The translations under genes and the position numbers were made by a program. From the NCBI GenBank assembly GCA_038257155.1, contig JBBSJP010000055.1, positions 1-31,190 of the forward strand: 31,190 bases of DNA, in the 5' to 3' direction. The stretch comes from JANJTY01 sp038257155. Its GTDB lineage: Bacteria > Pseudomonadota > Gammaproteobacteria > Xanthomonadales > Xanthomonadaceae. Shown one piece after another: positions 31,165 to 31,190 of the stretch. Numbering within the stretch: position 1 is the first letter of the stretch; each line of letters opens with the position of its first letter. The notes below the pieces were generated by a model. It had not been told where the DNA came from. It did not search any database and was given only the letters and a program-made list of their open reading frames with translations.

Positions 31165-31190
31165 ATGAATCGTAACCCGACCCTGACCGA
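31165..31190 (+). CDS. N-terminal start of an unidentified gene, possibly a transposase
   Basis: ATG at 31165, then NRNPTLT, running out of the window. GGAGGAG (31151-31157) lies 7 nt before the start. Eight residues are too few to name a family. The context (broken REP, inverted repeat, sequestered ribosome binding site) suggests a transposase or IS recombinase, but an ordinary gene is possible. Confidence 0.5.

Larger units (their letters stand above)
31064..31190 (+). mobile_element. Possible left end of an IS110/IS1111-like insertion sequence
   Basis: Starts exactly where REP copy 2 breaks. Seven bases (TGATGGG) precede ATGGACTCCTCC, a candidate subterminal inverted repeat; in IS1111-group elements 12-bp subterminal repeats with 7 bp outside on the left are known. 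REP palindromes are known IS targets. About 90 bp of structured leader follow and then a plus-strand start codon. The right end and the transposase body lie outside the window, so family assignment is an inference. Confidence 0.4.

Overview
The window looks like a piece of chromosome from a high-GC gammaproteobacterium of the Xanthomonadales/Lysobacterales type. This is an inference from gene order and protein features; no 16S or other marker gene is present. Pointers are the ndk-rlmN-pilF-rodZ-yfgM-bamB-der order without hisS or ispG, the smc-zipA-ligA order with an enlarged LigA, a MoeB with an N-terminal rhodanese domain, and many small palindromic and 7-bp-period repeats between genes.

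Layout. At 1-50 a plus-strand gene ends. At 134-4642 (minus) lies a fatty-acid beta-oxidation operon: a TetR regulator, a FadN-type bifunctional hydratase/dehydrogenase and a FadA-type thiolase. A PsrA-like palindrome overlaps the predicted promoter of the regulator. At 4887-11599 (plus) is the housekeeping run ndk, rlmN, pilF/pilW, rodZ, yfgM, bamB, der (nucleotide balance, 23S/tRNA methylation, type IV pilus pilotin, cell shape, envelope assembly, ribosome assembly). After a hairpin-rich gap come mobA and a rhodanese-MoeB fusion (12023-13734, plus; molybdenum cofactor). On the minus strand, 13742-16338, a GlxA/AraC-type regulator lies upstream of a secreted serine hydrolase. Then smc, zipA and ligA (16786-23668, plus; chromosome organisation, division, replication) are followed by epmA (EF-P lysylation). 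On the minus strand an aldehyde dehydrogenase and a beta-carbonic anhydrase overlap by ATGA (24698-26793).

From about 26800 to the right edge the window becomes accessory-like. It holds two REP/BIME-type double-hairpin elements, a decayed vapC-like PIN toxin, a three-gene operon (membrane protein, winged-helix regulator, secreted DUF1579-like protein) with a palindrome sitting exactly between a TTGACA -35 and a TACTTT -10, a gene-poor stretch, and an alpha/beta hydrolase. At the right edge a second copy of the GGAG-type REP pair is broken inside its right hairpin. The sequence that follows (7 bp, then a 12-bp inverted-repeat arm, a structured leader and a new start codon) looks like the left end of an insertion sequence running out of the window.

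The most notable signals are the apparent IS insertion into a REP palindrome with a sequestered ribosome binding site, the 16-bp tandem repeat that multiplies a -10-like hexamer in front of zipA, the recurring heptamer arrays, and the two operator/promoter overlaps. No tRNA, rRNA or CRISPR array was seen.
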